Assembly: GCA_021827465.1 (NCBI GenBank)
Contig: JAKAVX010000112.1
Location: 1-7,569 of the forward strand
Direction of reading: 5' to 3'
DNA: 7,569 bases
DNA from: Deltaproteobacteria bacterium
GTDB taxonomy: Bacteria; Desulfobacterota_B; Binatia; Binatales; Binataceae
The position numbers and the translations under genes were made by a program. Under the pieces are notes generated by a model. The model made no database searches. It saw only the letters and a list, made by a program, of their open reading frames with translations, and was not told the origin of the DNA. Of the stretch, positions 1 to 6,411 are shown in pieces (position 1 is the stretch's first letter; every line of letters begins with the position of its first letter).

Positions 1-1557
1 GGCGCGGGGACCCAGGGCTGGTCACCGGGAACCGAGGCGGCAGCCTCGATGTCGGCTGTCGGCGGGATGCCGAAGCAGTTGATCGAGTCCTCCGAGCCGA
101 TCGCGGCGGTCGCGACCATGTCGCAGCTCATGATGGAGGACTACAAGACCCGGTTGAAGATGGATCCCACGATGCCGCCGGTCGAGGCCGCCAACGGCGC
201 GACGCGCGAGGCGCTCAAGGCCTCGGGCGTTCTGACGCCGGGCGCGTTCCTATGGTACCGGCACGCCGGCTACAAGGAGGTCTGGGACAAGTACCTGGAA
301 GATCCTTACACCGACAAAAAGATAAGCGACTACGCCGAAGACGCTCTGAAGCACGGATGGTGGGAGGGTTTCGACCACAAGGTAGAGCCCAAGGCGATGC
401 TGGTTTCCGGATCGAATCCGCTGCGACGCCATCGCGGCGGCATGAATACCTATCTGAAGACACTCTGGCCGAAGCTCGAACTCATTGTGGTATTCGACAC
501 TCGATGGAGCACCACCGGCCTTTACGCCGACTATCTGCTGCCGGCCGCGTCTTACTACGAATACGCCGACGCCAAGTACTCGACTCCCGATACGCGGCTG
601 CTCTGCTTCACCGATCAGTCGGTCCCGATGCAGGGTGAGTCGCGCTCCGACCGGCAGATAGCGCTCGGCATCCTGCGCAGCGTGGCGAAGCATCTGAAGG
701 CGCGCGGCATCGAGAAATACATGTCGGGCGATCGCGAGATCATCGTCGACGATCTCTACTGGCGCGCGACCTACGGCAATCGTTACGGCGAGAGCAACGA
801 GGACGAGGAACGGCTGGTTGACGACTGCCTGAAGGCCCTCGGCGGCATGGGATGGCTCTCCAGCCTCGACAACGAGGATCTGAGCCTCGCCAACATGCGC
901 AAGAACGGCAAAGCCTGGCTCGCCGGCCGTCCTCCCTGGCACGGGATCGTGTGTCAGAGTTCGGACATGGTGCCCGGCGAGGTCCACGTTCCGATGCGCG
1001 ATCAGGTGGAAAGAAAAATTCCCTACGCCACCACCACCCGCCGCATCGAGCTCTACATCGACCATCCGTATTTCGTCGAAGCTGACGAGGCCCTGGTTCG
1101 CTACAAGCGTCCGCCGAATATCGGCGGGCGCCAGCCGATGCGCCTTACCGGCGGCCACGTCCGATGGAGCATCCACGCCAACTGGCATACCTCCGCGGAG
1201 ATGCTGAAGCTGCATCGCGGCGAGCCGTTCGCCTTCGTCAATGATTCAGCCGCCCGTGCAAAGGGGATCGCCGACCACGACTTCATCCGGGTCTTCAACG
1301 ATTACGGAGAATTTCTGGTCAGAGTTAAGCTCACTCCGTGCGTGCGGCCGGATCAAGTTGTCATCTACCACGCGTGGGAGCCGTATCAACATCCCAATGG
1401 GATGCCGCAGGACGGACTATTGCCCGGTCCTCCGAAGGGTATCCATTTCGCGGGAGGCTACCGGCATTTCGAATATACGCTGTTCAGTTGGGCGCCTACT
1501 CAAAATGATAGGCAGACCAACGTCGCGTTCGAGCGGGCTGATTTCGAGGCGCACTGA
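1..1557 (+). CDS. Molybdopterin oxidoreductase catalytic subunit, type II DMSO reductase-like (5' partial)
   Basis: The reading frame is open from base 1, so this is the C-terminal 518 residues of a larger protein; catalytic subunits of this family are usually about 800-1200 residues. The missing N-terminus would carry the Fe-S (FS0) motif and the Mo ligand, so neither can be judged. Visible residues 136-143 (SGSNPLRR) and 176-187 (ADYLLPAASYYE) match the conserved 'sNp..R' and 'ADi.LPaa...E' segments of the molybdopterin-binding domain. From about residue 381 (RLTGGHVRWSIH), through HAWEPY at 457-462, the sequence looks like the dinucleotide-binding domain of the ethylbenzene/DMS dehydrogenase, chlorate/selenate reductase clade. 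The enzyme would do two-electron oxidation, hydroxylation or reduction at a bis-MGD molybdenum centre. No beta (Fe-S), gamma (haem) or chaperone subunit follows; they may lie upstream. The stop overlaps the next start by one base. The family call is firm; substrate and direction are unknown. Confidence 0.87.
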   Translation, partial: GAGTQGWSPGTEAAASMSAVGGMPKQLIESSEPIAAVATMSQLMMEDYKTRLKMDPTMPPVEAANGATREALKASGVLTPGAFLWYRHAGYKEVWDKYLEDPYTDKKISDYAEDALKHGWWEGFDHKVEPKAMLVSGSNPLRRHRGGMNTYLKTLWPKLELIVVFDTRWSTTGLYADYLLPAASYYEYADAKYSTPDTRLLCFTDQSVPMQGESRSDRQIALGILRSVAKHLKARGIEKYMSGDREIIVDDLYWRATYGNRYGESNEDEERLVDDCLKALGGMGWLSSLDNEDLSLANMRKNGKAWLAGRPPWHGIVCQSSDMVPGEVHVPMRDQVERKIPYATTTRRIELYIDHPYFVEADEALVRYKRPPNIGGRQPMRLTGGHVRWSIHANWHTSAEMLKLHRGEPFAFVNDSAARAKGIADHDFIRVFNDYGEFLVRVKLTPCVRPDQVVIYHAWEPYQHPNGMPQDGLLPGPPKGIHFAGGYRHFEYTLFSWAPTQNDRQTNVAFERADFEAH

Positions 1558-2786
1558 TGTCGAAAGTTGGAGGCGCCCTGCCTTCATGGTACTGGCCCGT
1601 GGGAATACCTCGCCGTGTGCCTGTCGTCCAGCAGCCGCTGAGCAAGGTTTTGCGCCAGCGTCTGACCGCGGCGGCCGCCGAACCGGCGGTCGTGCGCGGC
1701 GACCTGACGCTGAGCGGCGCCGAGCTTCTCGAACAAGTGCAGAGCGTCGCCGGCGGACTGCAGGCCTCGGCTTCCAAGGGCCCGTTCGCGGTCCTCGATC
1801 CAGACCCGCTCGAAAGCCTCGTCCTGTTGCTCGCCGGGCTGTTCGCGGGCCGTCAGATCTTTCTTCCCGAAAGTGATGATGGCCCCGAGCAATTGGCGTC
1901 GCGCCTCGCCGAGGCCGGGATCGTCACGGCGCTCACCGCCGGCGGTCTAGGTCAATTCGAGACGGCGGGCCTCGAGACGATTCGAAAGGCGGGGCTCAGC
2001 GGCGCCTACAATCAAACCGCCGGGCCGAAGCGCGCCGTCGAACCCGCCGTCCTCCTATCGTCGCGCCGCGGCGTCGTAAGCCATTCACACTTCTCGCTGT
2101 CCGCGATGGCGGCGTCGATGGCGGCGTTCATCCCCGAACTTCGCGAGGCAACTTTTGTATGGAGCGAGCCGGCGATCGGTTCGTGGGAGGCGTTGACCGG
2201 GATTTTGCTCGCCCTGCTTCACGGGATGCCGATCGTATTCACGGGGCTCGACGACTCGGCCGAGGAGTGGTCGCGCAAGCTGGAGCGGAATTTTTATCTC
2301 ATGATGCATCGCCGTCAGGCCGACGCGATGCTGGCGAGCGGGCGCTCGGCGCCGATGGTTGCCGGGGCGAAGCACGTTTTCGTCTCCACCGGATGCTTCG
2401 ATTCGCGATGGCGCACGCGGCTCGAGACCGAGTGCGGGCGCCCGATCTTCACCGTGTGGGGATTGCCCGAGCTGGGTCCGGTAGTCGCGCCCCATCCGAC
2501 CTGGCTTCCTCCGCACGGCCACGGCTTTCCGCTGGTCAACGTGTCGCTCGTCCCGATCGATCCGGGCAGCGGACGGGTCTCGATCGTTCCGTGGGAGATG
2601 CTCGAGCGGGCCGAGATGGGAGTCGAGGCGTTGTCGGCGATGCTCGGCTATGCGGAGTCGGCGCGCAATGCTGGAACCAAGTCCGGCACCGCAATTCGCA
2701 CGCGTCAGATAGGGAGCATGGATCACGTCGGCGTGGTGGTTCTACAGGACGAGGAGTCTGCGGGGGGCGACCATGCCCGCGGCTGA
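1557..2786 (+). CDS. Divergent ANL-superfamily (AMP-binding-like) protein with collapsed P-loop
   Basis: This 409-residue protein follows the order of an acyl-CoA synthetase/adenylation domain. Residues 45-100 resemble the N-terminal part ('lSgaeLleqv', then a helix and 'AGR.ifLP'). Residues 165-178 (AVLLSSRRGVVSHSH) look like the P-loop region with its centre removed: the usual SSGTTGxPKG before 'GVVxSH' is reduced to SSRRG. WGLPELG at 301-307 sits where YGxTE is expected. HGFPLVNVSLVPID (322-335) matches the 'G.P.pgv...ivD' strand. RTRQIGSMDHVG (381-392) sits at the TGD motif, with the aspartate missing. The C-terminal subdomain with the catalytic lysine is absent; ordinary members have 500 or more residues. 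ATP-dependent adenylation therefore looks unlikely, and a binding, scaffold or regulatory role is possible (inference). The ATG overlaps the preceding stop (TGATG), with GAGG at 1546-1549 seven bases upstream. The superfamily assignment rests on pattern order, not on a search. Confidence 0.72.
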   Translation: MSKVGGALPSWYWPVGIPRRVPVVQQPLSKVLRQRLTAAAAEPAVVRGDLTLSGAELLEQVQSVAGGLQASASKGPFAVLDPDPLESLVLLLAGLFAGRQIFLPESDDGPEQLASRLAEAGIVTALTAGGLGQFETAGLETIRKAGLSGAYNQTAGPKRAVEPAVLLSSRRGVVSHSHFSLSAMAASMAAFIPELREATFVWSEPAIGSWEALTGILLALLHGMPIVFTGLDDSAEEWSRKLERNFYLMMHRRQADAMLASGRSAPMVAGAKHVFVSTGCFDSRWRTRLETECGRPIFTVWGLPELGPVVAPHPTWLPPHGHGFPLVNVSLVPIDPGSGRVSIVPWEMLERAEMGVEALSAMLGYAESARNAGTKSGTAIRTRQIGSMDHVGVVVLQDEESAGGDHARG

Positions 2787-3468
2787 AACAAGGCTGCTCT
2801 TCGACGTTCCAAACGGGCGGCTCGTGTTTAGCGCCGACGCGCTCGACGCATGGGCGGAGCATCTTGCCTGGTCCTACGAGCTGATGGGTGTAAAGCGCGG
2901 GGCGACGATCGCCGTGCAGGACTTCGGCGGCAGCCCGATTTCCTTTCTCGGCTCCGCGCTCCTGATGCCGGGACTCGGGCGCGGCGTGGCCGAACGATTG
3001 GGCGGCCGCTTCATCGGGTTGGACGCTTCCGCCGAACGCGTGACCCTGACCCCGGCGGTGCTCGATCAGGTCGCGGTTGACGTGCTGGTGGTTCGCGCCG
3101 ACGTCGCCGCGCTTCTAGCCGCCGAAATCGGCAAGAAGGGCCGAAACGGTTCTGGAAGTTCGCACGTGCGCACCGTCGTCGCCTTCAGCGACGAAGACCC
3201 GTCGCCCACGCGCGGCAGCGGCGCGCCCTGGCGTTACTTTCTTCACGTGCCGTCGAGCATGCTGATGGCGCCGCAATGCAGCGCCTGCGGATACTTCCAT
3301 CTGCGCGCCGGAGTCTACCGCCTCGACGGCGCCGAAGTATCGAACCTGCTCTACGACAATGCGCCAGCGTGGCGCCTACCCACGTCGTGGAGCCAGACAC
3401 CGGGAGGCTGCGCTCTCGGTTCGGAAGACTCGACAATATCGCCCCTGGCCTGGACGCAAGGTGGTTGA
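2773..3468 (+). CDS. Short phenylacetate-CoA ligase-like protein lacking the P-loop
   Basis: This 231-residue protein resembles the middle of PaaK-type ligases. Residues 22-85 (ALDAWAEHL, then GVKRGATIAV and GVAERLGGRFIGLDAS) fit the segment that normally follows the P-loop ('wa..l...Gv..GD.v...', '..LGa..i'). Residues 169-200 (CSACG, His176, then VYRLDGAEVSNLLYDNAPAWR) fit the 'C...H...d.y.le...nL...a.p..R' stretch. RLPTSW at 201-206 occupies the TGD position without its Gly or Asp, and Cys213 lies where the Cys-rich zinc-like region begins. There is no P-loop at the N-terminus and no C-terminal lysine domain, so it is about half the usual 430 residues. Cys169, Cys172, His176 and Cys213 could bind a metal (inference). 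Its ATG lies 14 bases inside the preceding gene, after a G-run at 2762-2767. It may pair with one of its ANL-like neighbours. The coding call is firm; the family call is moderate. Confidence 0.66.
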   Translation: MPAAETRLLFDVPNGRLVFSADALDAWAEHLAWSYELMGVKRGATIAVQDFGGSPISFLGSALLMPGLGRGVAERLGGRFIGLDASAERVTLTPAVLDQVAVDVLVVRADVAALLAAEIGKKGRNGSGSSHVRTVVAFSDEDPSPTRGSGAPWRYFLHVPSSMLMAPQCSACGYFHLRAGVYRLDGAEVSNLLYDNAPAWRLPTSWSQTPGGCALGSEDSTISPLAWTQGG

Positions 3469-3474
3469 ACAGGG

Positions 3475-4770
3475 ATGAGTGAAAATTCGCAAACGCGGGG
3501 CTGTTCCGGCGAAATCGAGCGATGGCCGCAAGCGCAGCTCGAAAGCTGGCAGCTCGCGCGGCTCGGCGAAGTCGTGTCGCACGCCCGCGCAAACGTTCCC
3601 TTCTACCGCACGCTCTGGTCGCAGGCGGGGTTTGGTGAAAACGAGATCAAATCGCTTCGCGATTTCGAGCGCATCCCGATCGTCGCCAAACAGGATCTGA
3701 TCAAGGCGCGCGGAAGTTGGGCTAACCGGGCCGACGGCCAGGTCGGTTTCAGCACCCGCGGAACCTCGGGCGAGCCGCTCGTGCTCTGGCTCGGAACCGA
3801 GGAGGAGGAAATGTACATCCGGCCCACGATGCGTGGTTTTCGATGGGCCGGCTTTCGGCCCGGCATGACAGCGCTCCTGATGAGCCCGGTGTGGCATCGC
3901 CTGGCCGCGTGCGAGGCGCACGCGGTGGCCCGGCTCGGCGGCAACTGCGCGTTTTTCTGGGGAAGTCTCGGCCCTGACAACATGGATTCCTTCCTGCGCA
4001 CTCTTACCTCGGTTCGCCCCGAGTTCGTCACCACGACAGCGCCGTTTCTGCTCGCGATGGTCCGGCGCGGCGCGCAGGGCGGACTTGCTCTTGCCGAAGC
4101 CTTCCGAAGCGTCGAGTCGGTGGTCGCGGTCGGACTGCCGCTCACCCCGCGGATGCGCGAGTTTCTGACCGAGCGGCTCGGTGTCGGCGACGTCTTCGAG
4201 CGCGCCGGCACCCAGGAGGGCGCCGCGCTCGACGATTGCCGCCTGCACGCGATGCCTCACGTTCACGAAGACGTTTGCTACCTCGAAGTCGTCGACTCGA
4301 ACGGCGCGCCGGTCGCGCCCGGCCAGCGCGGGCGGCTCGTGGTCACCAAGCTTGCCGTGGCGGGCAGCGTCTTCGTGCGTTACGACACGGGCGATATCGC
4401 GGCGTTCGCCGCTCTTCCGTGCAAGTGCGGATGCGAATTCTCAAGGCTCAAGATCTACGGGCGGCCGGAAAGCAGCGTGATGGTCGGCGATCGGATGATA
4501 ACCGCCTACGACGTTCGCATCTGCGTCGAAGAGGATTCCGCCCTGCTCGGTCGCAACGTGCTTCTGATTCGTGACCGGTCGGCCGCGTCCGGCGTCCTGA
4601 CGATCGCTATCGAAGGCGACCGATGCGACTCCGGGGGGCGTACCGAGGAAAGGCTTCGCGGCGAGATCGGCGTCGATCGCGTGAAAATTGTCTGGCTCGG
4701 CGGCCTTCGAATCAACTGGGGATTTCGCCAAGTTATCGACGGCCGCGAAATCGGGATGTCAAATGGATAA
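3475..4770 (+). CDS. Phenylacetate-CoA ligase (PaaK)-like adenylate-forming protein, catalytic lysine not visible
   Basis: This protein has 431 residues, the normal PaaK length. Residues 32-75 (VVSHARANVPFYR, then LRDFERIPIVAKQDL) are the standard PaaK N-terminus. STRGTSGEP at 93-101 is the ATP-binding P-loop. RAGTQEG at 243-249 replaces the usual YGxTE. His262 and His264 follow in the 'lHvhed..y.Evvd' stretch, then YDTGD at 303-307, a CKCGC cysteine cluster at 316-320 and LKIYGRPES at 325-333. PaaK enzymes join an aromatic acid to CoA via an acyl-adenylate. Near the C-terminus, 'GK..RviD.R' is expected, but the protein reads NWGFRQVIDGR (414-424): the lysine aligns with glycine without a gap. 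The adenylation step may be impaired. AAGGTGG at 3458-3464 lies ten bases before the ATG. It overlaps the U32 gene by eight bases. The family call is confident; the substrate is unknown. Confidence 0.85.
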   Translation: MSENSQTRGCSGEIERWPQAQLESWQLARLGEVVSHARANVPFYRTLWSQAGFGENEIKSLRDFERIPIVAKQDLIKARGSWANRADGQVGFSTRGTSGEPLVLWLGTEEEEMYIRPTMRGFRWAGFRPGMTALLMSPVWHRLAACEAHAVARLGGNCAFFWGSLGPDNMDSFLRTLTSVRPEFVTTTAPFLLAMVRRGAQGGLALAEAFRSVESVVAVGLPLTPRMREFLTERLGVGDVFERAGTQEGAALDDCRLHAMPHVHEDVCYLEVVDSNGAPVAPGQRGRLVVTKLAVAGSVFVRYDTGDIAAFAALPCKCGCEFSRLKIYGRPESSVMVGDRMITAYDVRICVEEDSALLGRNVLLIRDRSAASGVLTIAIEGDRCDSGGRTEERLRGEIGVDRVKIVWLGGLRINWGFRQVIDGREIGMSNG

Positions 4771-5884
4771 GCCGCACAATATCAAGTTGATGCTCCCGAC
4801 CAACTGGGATCCCACCCTGGTCCGGCGCATCGCGCCCTTCGGACCGGAATACATCTACGGCAGCCTTCCGGGCGAGGCGACGCTTCGCCCCGCGTTTGTC
4901 CTGTCGCAGGCCAACGAGGACGACATCGCGCAGCATATAGACGAGGCAGCGGGACACGGGATCCGATTCATCTACGTGATGAACGCGACCTGCCTCGGCA
5001 ACAAGGAATATTCGGAGGAAGGACGCGGAGAACTGCTCCAGCGCCTCGAATGGGTGGCCGAGATCGGCGCGGCGGGCGTGGTCACCGCGAATCCGTTCCT
5101 GATGGAACTGATGCGCAAGCATTTTCCTTCGCTCGAACTGCACATCTCGGTGCTCGCCTCGGTCGACGACCCGCGCAAGGCGAAATTCTTCGAAGGCCTC
5201 GGCGCCTCGGTGATTCACCTCGATCCGCAGGTCAACCGCGACTTCCGGCGCCTTGGTGCGATTCGAAAATCGGTCGGATGCCGGCTTTCGCTGGTGGTTA
5301 ACGAAGGGTGCCTGCTGAGTTGCCCGATTCGCCAGTATCACTCCAACATGATTTCGCATTCGGGCGAGAGTATCGCGGACAGATACTATGTTGACTACTG
5401 CTATTACCAGTGCTCGCTGAAAAAAGTCGACGATGCGGCTGAATATCTGCGCTCGCCATGGGTCCGCCCCGAGGATCTCAGTATCTACGAAGACCTGGGG
5501 ATGGACCTGTTCAAGGTCGCCGGCCGAGAGAAGATGGGCGAGGGCCCCAGTTCGCATACCGATTGGATAGCGGCGGCGGCGGGAGCCTATCATTCGCGCC
5601 GATGCCGCGATATCGCGCAACTGCTGGTTGGAATCCAGCCGCCGATGTCGCTGATGGGCGATCCTCCCAAGGCGCTTCAAGTACGTATCGACAGCCGCAA
5701 GCTCGACGGCTTTCTCAAGTTCTTCCGCGACGACCGATGCTCGCTCGATTGCGAGCGATGCGATTACTGCGAGCGATGGGCCCGGCGCGCGGTCTCGGTC
5801 AGGGGACGGACCGAAGCGTGCGCCGACGAGCTTGCGTCCGAGCTCGAAACGATTCGGGCCGGAAGCTATCGGAGTGGCCGGTGA
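4763..5884 (+). CDS. U32-family (UbiU/UbiV/TrhP/RlhA-related) protein with extra C-terminal Cys cluster
   Basis: The protein has 373 residues. The start is placed at the ATG at 4763 inside the preceding gene's end (ATGGATAA), because the protein-like sequence MDKPHNIKLMLPTNWDP begins there; an ATG at 4688 would add 25 residues wholly within the upstream gene. A TIM-barrel-like series of strands (YVMNAT 71-76, GVVTANPFLM 105-114, LHISVLASVDDPRKAKFF 126-143, VIHLDP 150-155) matches U32 proteins. NEGCLLSCPIR (180-190) and MDLFKVAGREK (247-257) match the family's Cys region and 'iD.lKI.GR.k' motif. Cys183, Cys187, Cys213 and Cys217 could ligate a 4Fe-4S cluster. A second group, Cys326, 330, 333 and 336 (CX3CX2CX2C), lies near the C-terminus. 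Relatives carry out or assist prephenate-linked or oxygen-independent hydroxylations of RNA or quinone precursors; despite the name, protease activity is doubtful for most. The substrate here is unknown. Confidence 0.82.
   Translation: MDKPHNIKLMLPTNWDPTLVRRIAPFGPEYIYGSLPGEATLRPAFVLSQANEDDIAQHIDEAAGHGIRFIYVMNATCLGNKEYSEEGRGELLQRLEWVAEIGAAGVVTANPFLMELMRKHFPSLELHISVLASVDDPRKAKFFEGLGASVIHLDPQVNRDFRRLGAIRKSVGCRLSLVVNEGCLLSCPIRQYHSNMISHSGESIADRYYVDYCYYQCSLKKVDDAAEYLRSPWVRPEDLSIYEDLGMDLFKVAGREKMGEGPSSHTDWIAAAAGAYHSRRCRDIAQLLVGIQPPMSLMGDPPKALQVRIDSRKLDGFLKFFRDDRCSLDCERCDYCERWARRAVSVRGRTEACADELASELETIRAGSYRSGR
5871..5874 (+). promoter_or_regulatory. Ribosome binding site for the GTG-start membrane protein
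   Basis: GGAG lies six bases before the GTG at 5881, inside the end of the U32 gene. It supports the GTG start and coupling through the GTGA overlap. Confidence 0.6.
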
Positions 5885-6411
5885 TAACCCTCGAACTTAA
5901 AATCCTGGTCGCACTACACCTGTTGTTCGCGGCAATCTTCGTCGGCTCGAACGTATTCCTGGATTTCCTGCTCACGCCGCGGCTCGATCTGATTCCGCCG
6001 GGCCAGGCAGCGCGTCTAGGCGATCGGCTCGGAACCGACTTCGCGATTCTGAATTGGATAACTCTGGTCGGCCTTCCGCTGAGCGGACTCCTGATGCTGT
6101 GGCGCCTTGGCACTATCAGGGAGCTTGCCTACTTCGCCTTCTACCGCAGCGGCTACGGAATCGCTCTATGCACGATGATCGCGATCTGGGCGACGTTGAT
6201 CGCCACCGCCAGCGTGCTGACCTTCTACCTGCGCCCGCGCGTGGTCGTGAAGCTTCCCTACGACGCAAGCCGGCAGCGGGTCGAGGGAGCACGGCAGGAC
6301 GCGATGCGCTACGCAAACTGGATGCGATGGCTGGCGCGTTACAACGTGGTGGTTTCGATGCTGGCGATAGTGGTCGGCGGATTTCTCAGGTTCGGAGGCT
6401 TCGCGTTTTGA
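5881..6411 (+). CDS. Small four-helix integral membrane protein, GTG start
   Basis: This 176-residue protein has four likely membrane segments: residues 8-32, 56-76, 94-118 and 152-170. The loop between segments three and four (119-151) is rich in Arg and Lys. The first helix reads ALHLLFAAIFVGSNVF, a pattern seen in CopD/DUF4149/DUF2269-type membrane proteins ('lH...aa.f.G..vf'). That family call is tentative. His13 is the only histidine, so a bis-His haem within one monomer is ruled out. The GTG at 5881 shares GTGA with the stop of the U32 gene. GGAG at 5871-5874 sits six bases upstream, which fixes the start; the open frame further upstream lies wholly inside the U32 gene. It could be a membrane partner for electron transfer or transport in this operon, but nothing in the sequence shows which. 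No cleavable signal peptide is evident. Confidence 0.83.
   Translation: MITLELKILVALHLLFAAIFVGSNVFLDFLLTPRLDLIPPGQAARLGDRLGTDFAILNWITLVGLPLSGLLMLWRLGTIRELAYFAFYRSGYGIALCTMIAIWATLIATASVLTFYLRPRVVVKLPYDASRQRVEGARQDAMRYANWMRWLARYNVVVSMLAIVVGGFLRFGGFAF
6394..6398 (+). promoter_or_regulatory. Ribosome binding site deciding the moaA TTG start
   Basis: The perfect Shine-Dalgarno core GGAGG lies nine bases before the TTG at 6408, inside the last codons of the membrane-protein gene. It supports the non-ATG start and translational coupling. Confidence 0.7.

Noticed and set aside
250..1215. Long minus-strand open frame (321 codons) opposite the molybdoenzyme gene
   Set aside because: It is the complement of a clearly coding gene in high-GC DNA, where antisense frames lack stops; its translation has no recognisable motif.
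2740..2800. Possible frameshift joining the 409- and 231-residue ANL-like genes into one ligase
   Set aside because: The first already reaches the TGD-like region and the second restarts at an earlier part of the fold, so they are not the two halves of one protein; the second also has its own start and G-rich upstream site.
3376..4266. Minus-strand open frame (296 codons) opposite the PaaK-like gene
   Set aside because: The plus-strand protein carries ligase motifs here; the antisense translation is Arg/His-rich with no family pattern.
4733..5680. Minus-strand open frame (315 codons) opposite the U32 gene
   Set aside because: Shadow of the U32 coding frame, whose motifs are clear.
5750..5778. 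Direct repeat of TGCGAGCGATG 18 bases apart
   Set aside because: It encodes the repeated CER of the CERCDYCERW cysteine motif; best explained by the protein sequence.
5458..5880. Upstream extension of the membrane-protein frame to an ATG at 5458
   Set aside because: It lies inside the U32 gene and its translation is Arg/Pro-rich; GTG 5881 has a good ribosome site and the stop-start overlap.
6054..6407. Upstream extension of the moaA frame to an ATG at 6054
   Set aside because: It lies entirely inside the membrane-protein gene; the MoaA match begins after the TTG at 6408, which has a GGAGG site.
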